Of a DNA stretch of 6,867 nucleotides, positions 5,782-6,867 are shown piece by piece (position 1 is the stretch's first letter; every line of letters begins with the position of its first letter). A model generated the notes under the pieces. The model saw nothing but the letters and a program-made list of their open reading frames with translations, had not been told where the DNA came from and searched no databases. A program made the translations under genes and the position numbers. Source of the stretch: Campylobacterota bacterium (lineage in GTDB: Bacteria > Campylobacterota > Campylobacteria > Campylobacterales > SZUA-545); assembly GCA_003561815.1 (NCBI GenBank), contig PWVP01000194.1:1-6867 (forward strand), given 5' to 3'.

Positions 5782-6045
5782 TTAGGCCGCCTTGCTCATC
5801 CCCCTTCTGCGTCTTTGGCGGGTCATCTCTTTTTTGTCAAGGAGGGTGATTGCGGTGTTCTCCCGGTGGATGACCAGGAAACCTTTGTGTTCTGGCAGGG
5901 CAAACTCACGGTTGCCTCCTGGCTGAACCTGACCAAGCAACTTTTCGAGATACACTCTTGTTCTGCCCAGGTCAGCTTGGGAGTAGCTGGCCATCTTGCA
6001 GACTCTTTGAAGGAACCTCTCGCACACATGGTTGGTAATTCTCAC
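5782..6045 (-). CDS. 87-aa protein of unknown function, possibly a DUF4258/RelE-like small fold
   Basis: The start is GTG at 6045 with AAAGGAG about 6 bases upstream; longer in-frame starts up to 6207 would lie in the promoter and leader and are rejected. The protein has an N-terminal ITNHVCERFLQRV segment, a helix around 22-41, then a beta-hairpin-like GFLVIHRENTAITLLDKK (55-72), and a basic RQRRRRG tail (76-82). The H-x-x-E-R-F-x-x-R-V helix followed by strands ending in a TAITLL strand recalls small DUF4258- or RelE/BrnT-type proteins by pattern only. No confident family is claimed. The basic tail could bind nucleic acid. It forms its own unit with a promoter at 6174-6206, a long structured leader and a hairpin after the stop. 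Confidence 0.72.
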   Translation of the reverse strand: MRITNHVCERFLQRVCKMASYSQADLGRTRVYLEKLLGQVQPGGNREFALPEHKGFLVIHRENTAITLLDKKEMTRQRRRRGMSKAA

Positions 6046-6167
6046 GGCAATCTCCTTTGATAAAAAGGGGTTAAACCCTTCTAAACCCAAGAGCTTTGTG
6101 CTCCGCCTTCTAGGAAGCCACATCTTCTGGCGACACAGGCTGTGTCGCAAGTCGAAGTGGCTTTTCA
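6046..6167 (-). ncRNA. Structured 5' leader of the 87-aa gene
   Basis: Transcription from the -10 at 6179-6174 would begin near 6167 and run about 122 bases before the GTG. The first part (6163-6115) is a concentric inverted repeat: outer arms AAGCCAC/GTGGCTT and inner arms GCGACACAG/CTGTGTCGC around one base (6139), with 20 of 24 symmetric pairs complementary. Nearer the gene, 6080-6062 reads on the - strand as AAGGG, a short loop, CCCC and then TTTTT, a weak attenuator-like hairpin directly ahead of the Shine-Dalgarno. Whether it acts as RNA or as a DNA operator is not known. Confidence 0.5.
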
Positions 6168-6173
6168 GTTGGC

Positions 6174-6206
6174 AGTATACGGATGGAGATACCCATAATG
6201 TGTCCA
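6174..6206 (-). promoter_or_regulatory. Promoter module of the 87-aa gene
   Basis: On the - strand, TGGACA (6206-6201) is followed after exactly 21 bases by TATACT (6179-6174), a good -10. The left half-site and the central AT-rich bases (CATTA, then TG) match the other three copies. The right half (TGGGTA) is the most diverged from TGTCCA, so dyad symmetry is poor here. The spacing and left half justify the call. Confidence 0.6.
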
Positions 6207-6280
6207 TAACTGAAAGATTTTCGGGTTAGTGGCGCATGGTGTGCCGGAGGTCTGGTGTCATCTGACCTAAAATACGGTGA

Positions 6281-6313
6281 TGGACATATTGTGCCCCGTG
6301 GCTTCTCTATAAT
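6281..6313 (+). promoter_or_regulatory. Promoter module of the WYL regulator gene
   Basis: TGGACA (6281-6286), TATTG and TGCCCC form a degenerate dyad centred near 6289. A perfect TATAAT (6308-6313) follows exactly 21 bases after TGGACA. The hexamer at 17-bp spacing (CATATT, 6285-6290) is not a good -35, so expression probably depends on a factor bound at the dyad, or on TGGACA acting as a far -35. It faces away from the 87-aa promoter 75 bases away, making 6174-6313 a divergent control region. Confidence 0.72.
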
Positions 6314-6321
6314 CATCTCGG

Positions 6322-6365
6322 CCTGCAGGTTGTCAGATGTTATTGTGTACACTGCAACCAGCAGG
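6322..6365 (+). repeat. Hairpin at the 5' end of the WYL mRNA
   Basis: Arms 6322-6332 (CCTGCAGGTTG) and 6355-6365 (CAACCAGCAGG) pair at 10 of 11 positions around a 22-base loop that contains the palindrome GTGTACAC (6345-6352). The start of transcription is expected near 6320, so the hairpin would open the transcript, as in the 87-aa gene. The Shine-Dalgarno (AGGGAG, 6375-6380) stays outside the stem. Confidence 0.45.
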
Positions 6366-6390
6366 AATCCATACAGGGAGACTATGGGCT

Positions 6391-6867
6391 ATGGCCAATC
6401 AGGTTACCAGAGTTCTTGAACTCATCAGGCGTTTTAATAAAAATGAGATCGTCTGTATCGAGACCCTCAAACATGATCCGCTCTGGGACGGGAAAGACGA
6501 GAAGACGATTCGTCGTGATCTTGGTGCCATCAAGGAGGCTTTTCCGGACACATTTGAGCTAATCCGAGGCAAAAAGGGTTGCTACAAGGCCATCACCACC
6601 AGCCTGATGGATAATATCCTCAGCAAAGAGAATATGGCGCTTTTGGTGCAGACCTTCAATATCGCGCAGCGGGGCAATCTGTTTAAGAATCTGGGGATCG
6701 ACGACAAAGATCGCAAGATTCTTGAGAAGAAGGTGGGCCAGAGCCAGAAAGCCTATCGTTATGTCACCCGGCCCTTCGAAGAGGGGGACATCAAGCCCGA
6801 TCGGCTACGGGTGATAGAGCACGCGATCTGCTACCGAAAATACTGTGAGGTAGAGTATGAAACCAAA
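6391..6867 (+). CDS. WYL-domain transcriptional regulator with N-terminal winged helix (partial)
   Basis: An ATG at 6391 with AGGGAG 10 bases upstream opens a frame that runs to the window edge (159 codons). An ATG at 6384 is out of frame and stops after about ten codons. Residues 1-67 look like the DeoR/HTH_11-type winged helix common in WYL proteins: RVLELIRRFNK helix, then DEKTIRRDLGAIKEAFP as the recognition helix and a wing ending GCYKAI. A linker of helices follows (68-135). PDRLRVIEHAICYRKYCEVEY at about 137-157 is the usual entry into a WYL domain; the rest is cut off. WYL regulators control many phage-defence loci (BrxR and CapW are repressors; PafBC is an activator). Its divergent placement and the shared operator in front of it and the other units suggest it controls the cluster and itself. 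Confidence 0.88.
   Translation, partial: MANQVTRVLELIRRFNKNEIVCIETLKHDPLWDGKDEKTIRRDLGAIKEAFPDTFELIRGKKGCYKAITTSLMDNILSKENMALLVQTFNIAQRGNLFKNLGIDDKDRKILEKKVGQSQKAYRYVTRPFEEGDIKPDRLRVIEHAICYRKYCEVEYETK

Noticed and set aside
6046..6207. N-terminal extension of the 87-aa protein to 141 aa.
   Set aside because: It would begin in the TGGACA element and cross the -10 and the leader hairpin; the GTG at 6045 has a good ribosome site.
6163..6215. Inverted repeat TTTCAGTT/AACTGAAA flanking the 87-aa promoter.
   Set aside because: Eight-base arms 37 bases apart with no inner pairing; could easily be chance in this palindrome-rich region.
6110..6352. An 80-codon - strand frame across the divergent control region.
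   Set aside because: It spans two opposing promoters and operators and shows no ribosome site or domain-like sequence.
1..6867. CRISPR arrays, tRNA or rRNA genes.
   Set aside because: No regularly spaced direct repeats and no cloverleaf or rRNA-like sequence seen on either strand.

Overview
The window looks like an accessory, probably defence-associated, region of a Gram-negative bacterium, most likely a proteobacterium; I cannot name the species. The pointers are an inner-membrane MotA/TolQ-like channel paired with a MotB/OmpA-like peptidoglycan-binding partner, a secreted phospholipase-D-fold enzyme with a Sec signal peptide, strong Shine-Dalgarno sites, moderate GC, an IS256-family transposase remnant at the left edge and a WYL-domain regulator at the right edge.

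Left edge (1-432): the last 38 codons of an IS256-family transposase on the + strand, its probable terminal inverted repeat (about 155-181), an imperfect palindrome directly against the IS end, and about 250 bases with no convincing gene.

Main operon (5372 down to 433, all on the - strand): seven genes that overlap or nearly touch. In transcription order they encode a 79-aa acidic helical protein with a hydrophobic tail, a 127-aa two-TM protein, a 199-aa two-TM protein, a 245-aa MotA/TolQ/ExbB-like channel with a coiled-coil tail, a 209-aa MotB/OmpA-like stator protein, a 350-aa secreted double-HKD phospholipase-D-family enzyme, and a 444-aa helical-repeat protein. The channel plus OmpA pair resembles ZorA-ZorB of the Zorya anti-phage systems, but the partners are not the ZorC/D, ZorE or ZorF/G proteins I know. 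I read this as a candidate Zorya-like or otherwise unnamed envelope system with a periplasmic PLD-type enzyme.

Regulatory region (5373-6390): it holds two more small - strand genes, a 54-aa two-TM protein (5666-5502) and an 87-aa basic-tailed protein with a GTG start (6045-5782). The divergent WYL-domain regulator begins at 6391 and runs off the window. Each of the four transcription units (79-aa operon, 54-aa gene, 87-aa gene, WYL gene) is preceded by the same module: TGGACA-N5-(a degenerate TGTCCA), with exactly 21 bases between TGGACA and a -10-like hexamer. The best copy lies in a perfect 12-bp-arm palindrome. The four-fold repetition argues that the WYL protein, or a factor it works with, co-regulates the whole cluster including itself. 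The transcripts of the 87-aa gene and the WYL gene would also begin with strong hairpins.
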